Positions 34,258-44,891 of a stretch of DNA of 64,000 bases are shown here, piece by piece. Source of the DNA: Linnemannia schmuckeri (Eukaryota > Mortierellomycota > Mortierellomycetes > Mortierellales > Mortierellaceae); contig JANATG010000006.1 of assembly GCA_029449235.1 (NCBI GenBank), positions 868,001 through 932,000 on the forward strand, read 5' to 3'. A model generated the notes under the pieces. It searched no databases. It saw only the letters and a list, made by a program, of their open reading frames with translations, and was not told where the DNA came from. Position 1 is the first letter of the stretch. Every line of letters starts with the position of its first letter. Made by a program: the position numbers and the translations under genes.

Positions 34258-34266
34258 TTATCTGAT
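34258..34266 (-). promoter_or_regulatory. Iron-GATA motif ATCAGATAA
   Basis: Reads TTATCTGAT on + and ATCAGATAA on -, an exact match to the ATCWGATAA consensus of fungal iron-responsive GATA repressors (SreA/Urbs1/Fep1 group). Use here is inferred. Confidence 0.45.
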
Positions 34267-34280
34267 TTGATATTAATTCG

Positions 34281-34289
34281 TTATCAGAT
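34281..34289 (-). promoter_or_regulatory. Iron-GATA motif ATCTGATAA
   Basis: Reads TTATCAGAT on +; second ATCWGATAA match, starting 23 bases from the first and in the same orientation. Confidence 0.45.
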
Positions 34290-34352
34290 CCTTGAAAAAA
34301 AATTGACATGTGGACAAAGAGGGATCTTTTTTTTTTGGCCCTGTGCTCCTTG

Positions 34353-34398
<46 letters not shown>
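34353..34398 (+). repeat. Poly(A) tract, 46 bases
   Basis: Longest homopolymer in the window. Confidence 0.95.
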
Positions 34399-34399
<1 letters not shown>

Positions 34400-35728
34400 A
34401 TGGTGTTCCTTTCCACTACTGTTGCATTGCCCCTTACTTTGAATCGACGCGTGCGCGATTAGGAAAGGAGTGAGCGAAATGAACAATAGCGAAAAAAAGG
34501 CGTCGGGCATATGGTAAAACTCCTTAACCGTTACCTACCTACGGAGTGGAGACCCTTCCATCTTTTTTACAGTCCTTCTTCGCCGGTTTTCGCGCCTTGC
34601 CTGCTTCCGAATTGAACAGAATAGAAGGGAGACGAACGGGAGGGAAGGAGATAGGACCAAGAGGGTAGAAGAGAGAATCAAGAAGGTCAACCGACCTTTT
34701 TGTTTCTCAGAACAGAAGTTGAACTCCGTCTAGCCTGAAGTGGGATAGGCCAAAGGGACATTCTTTCCTAACTTGTCGATGAGCAAAGACGCATTTGGAT
34801 GCATAATTGTAACTCCTCTTTTGATCCGGGTATGCACATGCCCTCTCTTTTTCTGTCCAGAGTCAAGAAAGAAAAAAACGGCGTGGCCAACACAAAAAAT
34901 ACTGCACAGACGCAGAGAAGAAGATGCGATGTGTGTTGTTTTCTTGTCCACGGGTAGTCTTTGGCTTAATAGACAAGATCGGTGTCTTAAGAAGCTAGGG
35001 TGGTGACACGCTCGCTCGGTTGATAGGTCGTCCGTAAGATCCCTTTGCTCTTGTTTACATTGGTTTCTGTTTACAGCTACTCATGTTTGTTTTCAATTGA
35101 AAGTTGTTTGATTGCATTCAACACATGTTTTTTTTACAAAAGAAGTAATGGGCTAGTCTGATGACCTCTTTTTCTTTGTTTTCCTTTTGGCAAATAGATC
35201 CGCGCGCGCGCCACTTCAAACGAAACCTATTCCATTCAACCTCCTCCTCATTTTCACATCTTGTTTTCTGGCTTTAGAGAGATGATCGCAAACAAGGTGT
35301 CAAACCTGTCAAAAAAAAAACATATACGCCCATCTGCCAACTCCTTTTGTATCTTTACTATGTTCAATGTCTTACTGTGTACCTTTCTTTTTTACTGGCT
35401 GTTTTTTTCATCTTCATTGGTGCAGGTTGTTAAAAGAAAGAAGCGCACACTCCGCTCCCTTTCCGCGAATAGTTTTTCTTTGACACCAACACTTTTTAGC
35501 ATTTCTGGAATAGGACGAAAAGGGACGAAGGGTGAATAACTCTTTTCACACCCAGCACACCAGCCAAGCCGTGCTACGGTTGGACAAAATGTCGTCGTTT
35601 CTTTTCACCTATTTCTTTTGGACAAGGGTCCTCTTTCTGTTGAGGGTTTTCTTTGTTGTTTTATCACACATAAAGTATGTCATCTTTTTTTTCTCTCGGT
35701 GGGCGTAAGAGCCGAAATGGGGGTCTGG

Positions 35729-35777
35729 ATCTGATAAGACCCCGACATGGACCCGCGCGGCCAGCGGCTTATCAGAT
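35729..35777. promoter_or_regulatory. Inverted pair of iron-GATA motifs (ATCTGATAAG ... CTTATCAGAT)
   Basis: Perfect 10-base inverted repeat at 35729-35738 and 35768-35777 with a 29-base spacer; each arm contains ATCTGATAA. The pair lies about 930-975 bases upstream of the ferric reductase ATG. Paired GATA sites are typical of iron-repressed fungal promoters; regulation is inferred. Confidence 0.6.
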
Positions 35778-36704
35778 GGGCGGAAAAATAGCTCGTACTG
35801 CCTGGTAAAGAGTGCCTCTTTTTTTATTTTACTCCTATTGTATTTCCTCCTTTGACGGTTTTAACGCGCCGCTGGCTCTGTTTGTTCAACCGTGGCATTG
35901 AATCAACGTTGATGCAGCACGCTGTATTATAAGGCAAATGGCTCGGTGCTTCAAAATAAGCGCTTTTTTTTTTGCTACATTCACTCGTGCACTCGCTACA
36001 CTCGCTACTCCTTTTCGTTCACATTGAGTCTAATGCATCCATTCGTTCATCTTCTCATTCATTCGTGCATTTACAGAATACTCTTCATCTCCGTGTCCGT
36101 CCGTGTACTGCCGTAGCTTTACATACCCGTTACTACTGGACTTGAATATTATGAATAGGTGAACACTAAGAATAAATATGATTGAAACAGAAACGGCGAA
36201 AAGAAGAAAAAGGAAATAGAGAGCGAGAAAAACGATCCGTGACCAACGAAGACTATAAAGGGACGACCAGCGGTCGCGCTTTTTTTTTTTTTTTTTTTGC
36301 TGCTGTTTCTCTTCACCCTTCATTGCTGGTTTTTCATCCCCCACTCCAAGCACTGTTGTGCCCCTTCCTTCATTTCTTTCTTTCTTTTTTCTTCCTTCCA
36401 TCCTTCTTTTCCTTCCCATCTTCGGTTTCTGTAGATACTTCCTTTTTATTGCTTCCACGTTTTTGTTTCTTGTAGTCTCGGTTTAATACCTTCTTTCCTT
36501 GTACATTTGTTACTGCATAACTTTTTTTAATCCTTGATGCACCCTTCACTCCTTACTTATCGATTTTCATTCCACTGCATTTAATTATCGTCTTCATTGT
36601 ACATATCACAACTCCTTTATCTTTACCCGCTGGTCGGCCACCTTTGCAACCGACGAACCGCATCCTCTCACCCTCCTAAGCACACAAACCCCACTCAATC
36701 AACC

Positions 36705-39700
36705 ATGAAGCTCCCCAAAATTGATCCCCTCCGAGCATTCATTCTCTTCTGCATCCTAGTTTTTTACGGATACAATGCCGGAGAAGCCTACATCACCTGG
36801 ATCAAAGCCCGCGAATGGATCTTCACCTACCACAACCGCGACTACCTCGTCTCCGCCTTTTGTATCCTCCCTGTGGTCTTGGGCCACACGGCTACAATCT
36901 GGGGTCACTATTTCCGATCTGAACGCGAGTTCCAGCACAGTCTTCAAAAAGTTACGACTGCCAAATCTCCCAAAGAGAAGACGTCGCTTTGGGAACTTCA
37001 TATCCTGTGGGGTTACACTGTCAAGTACTGGGTCTTGGTCGGGGCTGTGGTTTTGATTCAGCTGGGTTGGATCGCGATTGTTGTTGCGTCGACCCTTGGA
37101 GATGAGCTGGAGGATCCTGATACCACCGTTGAGGCTGTCATTGGACGTAAGTTTTTTTTCTTCGCTGACACTGACATGACTGCTTTATCCACGCCGCCTG
37201 GCATGGGCTGCTCTTTCCCCTTTTCAATGACCCTCTATTAACAAACACTCTGTAATTTCATTGTGATTTCATTTCCAATCAACAGTTCAAATCGGTTTCA
37301 TCGGTGGTTACAACGCGATCGCTTGCTGTGGTATTATTCTGTTCTTGGTCCTGCGCCGCTCGATGCTTCAAGCCCTTGGATTCACCTACTCCGAGGTTCT
37401 GCCTCTCCATCGTTGGTTGGGTGCTTTAATCTTTTTCTGGTCTTGTCTTCACACTGTCGGTTACATCATGTATTACCATTCCGTCAACGGTTTGGCTGAA
37501 GAGTTCAACTTTTATGATATCGGTCGATCCACCATGAACATCATGGGATGCGTCGCCTTGGTAGGTTTTCTCTCCCGGCTTGGTCTCACGTGTGCTCAAT
37601 ACAACGATTAACATTTCAGCTTAAGCTTTTGTTAACGCGTACTTTCTTGTTTCTATTCGACGGGCTAAATAGGGCGCGTTGGCGATTCTCGCGTTCTTCT
37701 CGATTCCATATGTCCGTCGTCGGTACTACGGCTGGTTCATTGGCCTTCATCGTTACATGACCATCATCTTCTTTGTCGGCACAGTGGTCCATTACCCTTA
37801 CTACGTCCTCTGGTACTACCTCCTGCCCAACGTCATCCTCTACTACGTCGACCGATTCGTCCCCAAGATCATCCAAGCCCGTACTCTTTACCCTGAGGCA
37901 TCAATCACCCTCAACCACGACGCTGATATCATCAAGATGACCTTCTCGGGCCCCGAGCCAATGAAGCCCTATTATCCTGGTGATTACATCCTCGTCCGTG
38001 TCCCTGAATTGGGTGGGTTGTACCATCCGTTTACGATCGCGAGTTATTGGGCGGAAGATCCTTGTTCGATCACGTTATTTATTCGCACGTATAATGAGAA
38101 TAAGGCCAGCTGGACGGGTGCAATGGCGCGACTTTGTGGGACGGAGGATAAGCGGATTCGTGTCAAGGCAGATGTGGATGGCGTCTTTGGAGATCGGCGC
38201 CATGACTACCTCAAGTCTGATGTCCTTATCATGTTTGTCGGTGAGTTTTTTTTATATTCATCAGCTTGTTTATCAGATGTAATTGTATTGATCACCACTT
38301 TATCTATCAAACATCACTGATCACTAACCAATCTCGTTTTTGTATTCTTATCTGTTGCATCATTCAATCAAACAATTCAGCGGGTGCTGCGATCACGACA
38401 TTCATGTCGCTCATCAAGGCCATCGCTGCTCAGATCGCATCCTCCAACGCGCCCCTCCGCATCCAATTGCACCTCATCTGCACCTTCCGCACCCGCAGTG
38501 AACTCCACGCCTACGGCTCCTTCCTCCACCAGATCACCCGCGACCCGCGCTTCACCTCCTGGCTCCACGTCGAGATCTATGTCTCCCGCCCTGATAAGCC
38601 CCAGACCCTTATGGGAGCCCACGCTCATGTCATCAAGAACGATATCCAGGTCCCTGGACCTTCGATCAAGAAGGAGAAGAAGAAGCGCTTCCAGTCCCTT
38701 AGACGCACGGGTACTATGCTGAAGAGAGCTCTTTCTGGGCGTACTATTGTCGGAAAGCCCTCCACTGTCAATGAGAAAGAGAAGGCTATGGATGCTACGT
38801 CCACTGCTGCTGCTCCTGCTATTGGACCTCTGAGCTTCTCATCTGTAGGCAAGCATGTCCGTAACGAGTCAATTGACACGGTCGTTGATTTGAATGCTCA
38901 GAGTGGAAAGGAATCGCCTCGCAGAGTGTCATCCAGCCTCAGTTCCGAAATGGATCCTTCCTCTTGCTCAACTCCTACCTCACCCACCAGCCCTGTCACC
39001 TTTGCTATGGACCGCCACAATGTTATTACTGAAGGTAGCGAACATAGCCAGGCTGCTGCTGCTGTTGCACGTTCGAAATCAACACGCGAGATGACCTACG
39101 ACTTCAAGCGCCTGCCAACTTTCCAAGACGCCAACTCTGCCAGCCTGGCGACCAAATACGCCCGTCTTGATCTACATACCACTGCCGTCATGATTATCTT
39201 ACCCTTGGGCGTCTGGTACATCCTCCGTGCGATCCATTGGGAGGGCTCTGCGCGGTACTGCGATGTCATGCAGGATATGGACCAGACACAGAATAAGATC
39301 TGCTATGGTACCTATGCAACTATTCCCGAATTCGGTCACGTCATTGCCATGTCCCTGGTCAGCTATGTCGTCATGTGGTTTGCACGTAGGTCGCTCTTCC
39401 GGTCCCTTGAAGCCAGCTCCCTCAAGGACCTCGAATCTGGCTCTTCGTCTTCCTCCTCCTCCTCGTCCACTGGCAAGAAGAACAAGAACAAGAACCTACC
39501 CTACCCAGAATTGGATATTGAAGACGAGAAATTGAGTGTCGAGGACGGGAACTGGGACGAAGGCGATGTTGTCTTCTCGAGGGGTCGTGTGAATGTCAAG
39601 CGAGTGATTGAAAAGTTTATGGCCGGTGGTATTGGGCCAGTTGGGGGTGACCCAGGTGAGGTTACAGTGTTTGGCGCTGGACCTGAGGCCTTTGTTGAGC

Positions 39701-39768
39701 ACTGCGAGCGGCAGGCCAAGGCAGCCAAGTGGGCGGTTGATTTTCATCGCGAGACCTGGGCTCCCTAG
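36705..39768 (+). CDS. Ferric reductase (FRE/NOX superfamily) with an enlarged NAD-binding region
   Basis: Four exons: 36705-37146, 37286-37560, 37673-38240 and 38381-39768; 890 residues. N-terminal membrane helices are followed by the ferric-reductase heme core. His189 and His203 (HRWLG...CLH) and His265 and His279 (HRYMT...VVH) both have the 13-residue spacing of bis-heme reductases. FAD binding is seen at HPFTIAS (357-363). The nucleotide-binding region begins FVAGAAITTFMS (about 428) and ends FGAGPEAFVEHCERQ. Between these lies an insertion of about 300 residues, Ser-rich, with two extra hydrophobic helices (MIILPLGVWYIL near 695; HVIAMSLVSYVVMW near 748). Family knowledge: reduces extracellular Fe3+ (or Cu2+) with cytosolic NADPH. 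A superoxide-forming NOX is less likely given the FRE-type core, but substrate is not proven. Five ATCWGATAA motifs lie upstream or in intron 3. Confidence 0.88.
38270..38278 (-). promoter_or_regulatory. Iron-GATA motif ATCTGATAA in ferric reductase intron 3
   Basis: TTATCAGAT on the + strand, inside the 38241-38380 intron. A fifth match to ATCWGATAA near this gene; function inferred. Confidence 0.3.
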
Positions 39769-40543
39769 TTTTCTTACCCTTCACCTTTAGCATACAACTT
39801 TTTTTTTTTTTTTGTTATTTTCACGCCACAAAACAATCTATATATATTTTGCATTTCAAAAAAAAAAACGCGCGGTGACAATGATGTGCAATGGATGACG
39901 GATGATATGCATCGAATGGGAGGGGAACCAGCGATTGAGGTGGTAATAACAGCCTCCGTGTTTTCCATCTCAACATGAGCTGGGGCGCCCTTGCACTTAC
40001 CATTGCGTTATTTTTTTTCTTGTTATGATTTGCGCTAGGGTCTGTGGACAGTCCAGAATTTCTTACTTGGTTTACGCACTGCCCTCCCGTCCTGTCTCTC
40101 CTTTGCAACTCATCTCCATTTTCATGTGTGGATCAATTGATATCACAGCTTACCCAACGACCAACGACCAACGACCAACGACCAACGAGGGAGCAAAGCC
40201 AGCACACGAGCATGCGGACAAGAAGGAAGGAGAGCAGGAAAATGGTATTCAGCTCATGCGACAAGCAATGCGCACTTTTGGTGTGTGTGTGTGGGTTTGG
40301 GCTCATAGAAGGAAACACCACTTTCCCTTCGCTGGTGATAAAAAAAGTGACCGTTCACGTCTCTTCCGTTCCTTCTTTCTCTTTTTTTCTTTTTCTCACA
40401 CTCCACACTCCACACCCACACGCTCTACTTCCTGTCTTCTCTTCACTTCACTTCACTTCGCTTCACTTCCTTTCCCTTCAACTTTTTACCCTTCCCTCTC
40501 ACACGCTACATCTTTACTGAAGCGAAAAATAACAGCAAGGACC
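39769..40543. other. Intergenic: ferric reductase 3' end and next promoter
   Basis: Contains a 14-base T run near 39800, the CCAACGA repeat (40154-40188) and a CTTCA repeat (about 40440-40470) just before the next start. No coding evidence. Confidence 0.55.
40154..40188. repeat. Five tandem CCAACGA units
   Basis: Perfect 7-bp unit repeated five times, about 355 bases before the next gene start. Confidence 0.92.
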
Positions 40544-42427
40544 ATGACAGACAGAGATAGACCAGTAGCATACAGGGACCCAGAGGCCCCAGTGGCCGAG
40601 ACTGATCAACGTAAAGTACACAACTTCCTCAACCAAGTTACTGTTCCCTTTCTTTCCCTTTCACTTTCAGACACAGACATATCCACACAAATACGGGCAC
40701 AAGTTACGACCTTATGTCCCCGTTCTCCCTCTAGCAAACACAAAAAAGTACTCACACGACTCGTCCTTTGTCTTCCTTACGTCTCTTCTTTCCTCCCAAA
40801 AACGACAAATACAAACTAATAGTGGTGGTGGGTCAGGATGCAAGGGACAGGAGACTGAAATTCAAACGCTGGGGTGGGTTCGCATGCGCCCTCCTCTTCA
40901 TTACCATCGCCCTCACCGCCGCCTTCTGGCTCCCTTTCTTCCTCCGTGACTCCGCTAACAAGTACAGAGTCCCCTCTAAGATTGTTGTTGCCGATAAGCG
41001 GATTTTCCTCTCGCTTGGATATCCTGCTTTTGGAGGCAAGGAGGATTTGGAGGTAGGAGAGAGTGGTGGTGCAGGGGACCTAGTGAGTTTTGTGCAGTTG
41101 GAGAGTGAAGCGAGTGTCAACGATGTGACGATCCAGGTGATTGGGGTTGATTTTACGGAACGTCAGCGCAAGGACCACAGGAATGACGAGTACTATGTCA
41201 ATATCTTCAAAAATGACGCTAAAAACAAGGACAAAGACCCTCACTCCAACGACGACGATGAAAAAGAAGACCTTGAAGAACCAGGACTGATGTTTGGAAG
41301 CACCAAGGGCGACACAGGAACCCGTATCGAGTTCCGAGTCGGCAGATCGAAACGTCACCCGATCGAACGAGCTCAACTTCGTCTCAAGATCACGGTTCCG
41401 TTAAAGTTTGATGGCGAACTCAGTATTGAGGGAACGCAGCTTCATATTGAGTCGGGGGCTTCGTTGGCTCAGGCTCGGTTCTCGTTGTTGCATCTCACTG
41501 CGCATACTGGAGACTTTGTCCTCACGGGATCTGCCAACGATGGTGATGATGATAATAACAAAGATAACGGTGACAGGAGATCGCCGCATGGAGGAAAGAA
41601 GACAAGAGACGATGACGAACCTGTCCTACGCGTCTCGACCCTCAACGCACAGATCACCCACAAGGGCTCCATCACCGTCGGCCCCCTCAAATCTGCAGCC
41701 TCCGGGAAACCCGTCCGCGCCCGCCTCGAGACGCAACAGGGTGATGTCTCTCTCATCGCCATTGCTACCATGATCACTCCCGCCAAGAAGGACCAGCCAT
41801 GGGAATTTCCTGAGGAAGAAGAGCTCGTCTATTATTTCAACCCAATCTCACACAGTAAAGGCGGTGTCCATCTGGATATCCGACAGGGGGAACTGGATGA
41901 TGACGAGGATGGAGAGAATGGGTATTGGATTGGAAAGGTGTTTGTGCAGGCTCAGGCTGAAGAAGGGTCCGTTACGGGACGGGTTGATTTGAACGACTAC
42001 CAGCTTGTTTCCGTCAACGCTGACAGCTACGCCGACACCATCCTCGAAGTCGTAAGCTCCTTGGCCTCTTTTTGCTATTTTAAAAGCGTCAAAGAATGTA
42101 ACAACGAAGGCACAACGCCGTACCTTTTGTTTCTCGCACTAACACATACATGTTACTACACTTCTCTCACTCTTTCCAACACACACATACCTACATCACA
42201 CAAACTAGGCGGATTTGTTCATGGGAGACGTGGCGGTGACGGCATCGCAGACAAGAAAGGCCACCATCCTTCAAAAAGACGATAGTGAGACTACCATCCG
42301 ATACTCTCACTCAGAACGGTCCAAGAAACTCGGCTTCAAGGGCTTCCCAAACCCCGATGACAGCTTTTCTCTCGGAAACGTTGGTCTCCATTCTACCCAT
42401 GGATCTGCCACCCTTATCTTCTCTTAG
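40544..42427 (+). CDS. Type II membrane protein with a beta-rich ectodomain (unknown function)
   Basis: Three exons: 40544-40610, 40823-42051 and 42209-42427; 504 residues. A short cytosolic N-terminus of about 35 residues ends in basic KFKRW. One hydrophobic helix follows (FACALLFITIALTAAFWLPFFL, about 43-64), with the remainder outside. The ectodomain alternates hydrophobic and polar residues in repeated strand-like units (LRLKITVPLKFDGELSIEGTQ; ARLETQQGDVSLIAIA; GSITVGPLKS), resembling DUF4097-type adhesin or beta-solenoid proteins. It is interrupted by acidic low-complexity loops (NDDDEKEDLEE; DDGDDDNNKDN). The acceptor at 40821-40822 keeps frame; the later AG at 40835 does not. I recognise no named family. 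It is convergent with the FoP gene, stops 242 bases apart. Confidence 0.75.
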
Positions 42428-42669
42428 CTACTCTCTCCAGTGTTTTTTCTCCCTTTCTATTTGAGCAGATACTGTGAATACAACTAGTCAAGAGCCACAA
42501 CACCTTTTGCAGTAAATGAATGAAGGCTGATTAATCGTAGGATGAGATGGAAAAAAGACGAAAAAGTCTTGTATTAAAATATGTCGAGAGTCTTGTCCTC
42601 GTACAAAACAAAAGGAAAAGACAGCTTCATAAGGCGTTCAAAGCGGGCAAACGACTCCATGTAAGGAGG

Positions 42670-43771
42670 CTACCAAGAATTCTCGGCCGGTTTGTCGGCC
42701 ATGTAACTATCCAGATCGTTGTCGAGCATACTAGCCGCGGTCTTGTTATCCTTCATCATGTAGGCATCCAATTGCGAATCTAGTTCACCAGCATTGGCCA
42801 GTGCTGGTTTTGCCTTATCGCTCTTCTTTCCCTTCTTGCCCTTTCCTGCTGCTCCCGCTGCTCCGGCCGCTGCTCGTGCACTTCCTCCTACGGCTTTTGC
42901 TGCTGCCTTTGCTGCCTTGGTCGCGTTTGACCTGCCTCCTGTTTGTGCTCCTGCCTGTGCTTGTGCTCCTGCCTGTGCTTGTGCTACACCACCCCTCTGT
43001 CTCCGTTGTTGTGTCATAGGTAATACTGCAGCAGCTGCAGCTTGCTGCCTCCTGCCCGGCCGACCACCCAACATCAAAGCCTTATGCCGACTCGCACGCG
43101 TCCCACCAATCACAGCTCCTCCAGCTCCAGCTCCAGCAGCATTCTGCCTCCGACCCCTCCTTGATCCCAACACAGGTCCTCCTCCTGTTGCTGCAATACT
43201 AGCCGCAGGGGCAAGCAAGAACTCATCTGAGACACCCGTCCCACGTTCCTGCATAGCTCTTGCAAGCCCACCAGGCGTATGAAGTCCTCCCGGTACCAAT
43301 CCCGATCCTCCTCCTCCCCTTCCTCCTCTGTTATTGCTTCCTGCGCCGCGTCCTGTTGATAATGATCCTCTTACTTTTGCTGTGCTAATACGATGACCGC
43401 CAGGGCCCTGGGGGTGCGATCCGGTGGCAAATCCTAGACCCAGACTCCGCCCTGGACGCGATTCGATCTCTGTTGCGGGGTTGACGACTGTGATACCGCT
43501 GTTACGGGACTGTGCCAGTTTCTGGAATCTATTTTTTTTGTGTTGAAATGGATGAAAACGCTGATTAATTGGATCGCCTTTTTGTTTCGCATATGGTTGT
43601 AGGTTCTTCTTGCATCTGCAGAACAGGAACAATAACTGCACAGCAAAAAAAAATAAAAAATAAAAAGTGAATGGTCGACGAGGTTTACCTGGTGCTGAGG
43701 GATCCACCTGCGTTGCCCTGAGTGCCTGAGGATCCACCGAGGTAGAGGATTTGTCCGTTCTTCGATGCCAT
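42670..43771 (-). CDS. Friend of PRMT1 / CHTOP-like chromatin and mRNA-export protein
   Basis: Two exons, 43771-43689 and 43528-42670; 313 residues. The N-terminus is short, with a TGRGAGSNNRGGRGGGG RG/RGG patch (an arginine-methylation type region). A long Ala/Gln/Arg/Gly-rich middle and a Lys-rich stretch follow. The C-terminal motif LDSQLDAYMM...LDNDLDSYM is the FoP duplication: two LDxxLDxYM units, which in CHTOP-type proteins bind UAP56/Sub2 and the methylosome. The FoP motif is what supports the call; the rest is low complexity. Family knowledge: CHTOP works with TREX in mRNA export and chromatin methylation. The intron is 160 bases. Confidence 0.75.
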
Positions 43772-44093
43772 GTTGCGCTTTGTGGGATGTGATGAAAAGG
43801 AACAATGAAGCGGAAGAAGAATAAGAGACGAATAATGAGCTGCCAAAAAAGTAAGGATAAAACACAAAGAAAGGTCGTTCTTGGGATGGGGGTTGTACTC
43901 TAGGGAGTGATGACGCTTAGTATAGAGACTAATCGTGCGACCTTCTCGCACACTTAACGCCACCAATTCTCGCGTCGAGGGATTCGACATTCTCGACACC
44001 AAAGAAACCTGACGTCTTGTTGCAGGAGTGAAACGACTTTCGAAAAGAATGAATATAGTATGCATGCTTCTGAAATTACCAGATACCATCGCC

Positions 44094-44125
<32 letters not shown>

Positions 44126-44303
44126 TAAATAGAAGCACCTTCACTAGACATAAATGTAAAACCAGCTAATGGCTTATTGAAAAAGTGGCGGTGAAAAGAA
44201 AAAAATATTGGCAACAGAGGGCAAATCTTGGTCATCCTTCAATTGCTTATTAGTGTTGTGCTCTCAATCCTTCAGCCTTCCCTTACACTTTCTTTTCGAT
44301 CGG

Positions 44304-44338
<35 letters not shown>

Positions 44339-44891
44339 GCAGAGAACGAAAAAGGAAGAGTGGCGTAAACAAACCTTGTCACCATTAACACCATCCCCCA
44401 CATGCCCCCTTCACTCATATCGTGTGTCAACTCGAAACATGAACAGCCTGGGCAATGGAAGAAATAGAAAAAGTTCTCAGCTGTTTTTTGCAGTCGAGAA
44501 AAAATGGTTTTATTATTTTCCTGTAATGTCCTTAGTGCATCTCCTCTCATTCCCCCCTTTTTCACTCTTGCCGTCAGACATCTTCTTTCCCATGTGTGTT
44601 TTGTTGCTGCAGTTATCACCCGTCTCGCCTTTTAGATCGAAGGAATAAGAAGGAAGGAAGTAGTCGTGTGTGAAAAAGTTCGATAGTGTGTGTAAATGGT
44701 CAAAAAAGTAAAAAAAAGCAGCCCCGGTATTAGTGTCGATCATCGTTTTACTGACAAAGTTTCGACAAAACGGATAAAAAGAAAGAAAAGGTTGGAGAGA
44801 AGTAAAAGAGTAAATAAGAGAAAGCAAAAAAAAAAAAAAAATGGTATGTGGTGGTGTGTATGAGAGAGTCCCGTCCGTCCATGGTGGTCGA
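43772..44891. other. Intergenic 1.1 kb: FoP promoter and poly-Q gene 3' end
   Basis: Two A runs, 44094-44122 (29) and 44304-44334 (31), plus A-rich stretches near 44705 and 44827. No supported gene; the frame at 44208-44648 is poly-Lys from the A run. Confidence 0.6.
44304..44334 (+). repeat. Poly(A) tract, 31 bases
   Basis: Second of two A runs (the other is 44094-44122, 29 bases) between the FoP and poly-Q genes. Confidence 0.95.

Larger units (their letters stand above)
33203..36704. other. Intergenic 3.5 kb upstream of the ferric reductase
   Basis: No supported gene. It contains A runs at 33425-33447 (23) and 34353-34398 (46), a T run at 36280-36298, and four ATCWGATAA-type motifs at 34258-34289 and 35729-35777. 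The rest is AT-rich with CTTT tracts near the ferric reductase start. The frame spanning 33944-34510 (minus) is mainly a poly-Phe read of the A run. Confidence 0.6.

Noticed and set aside
33944..34510. 188-residue minus-strand frame
   Set aside because: Built around poly-Phe from the 46-base A run.
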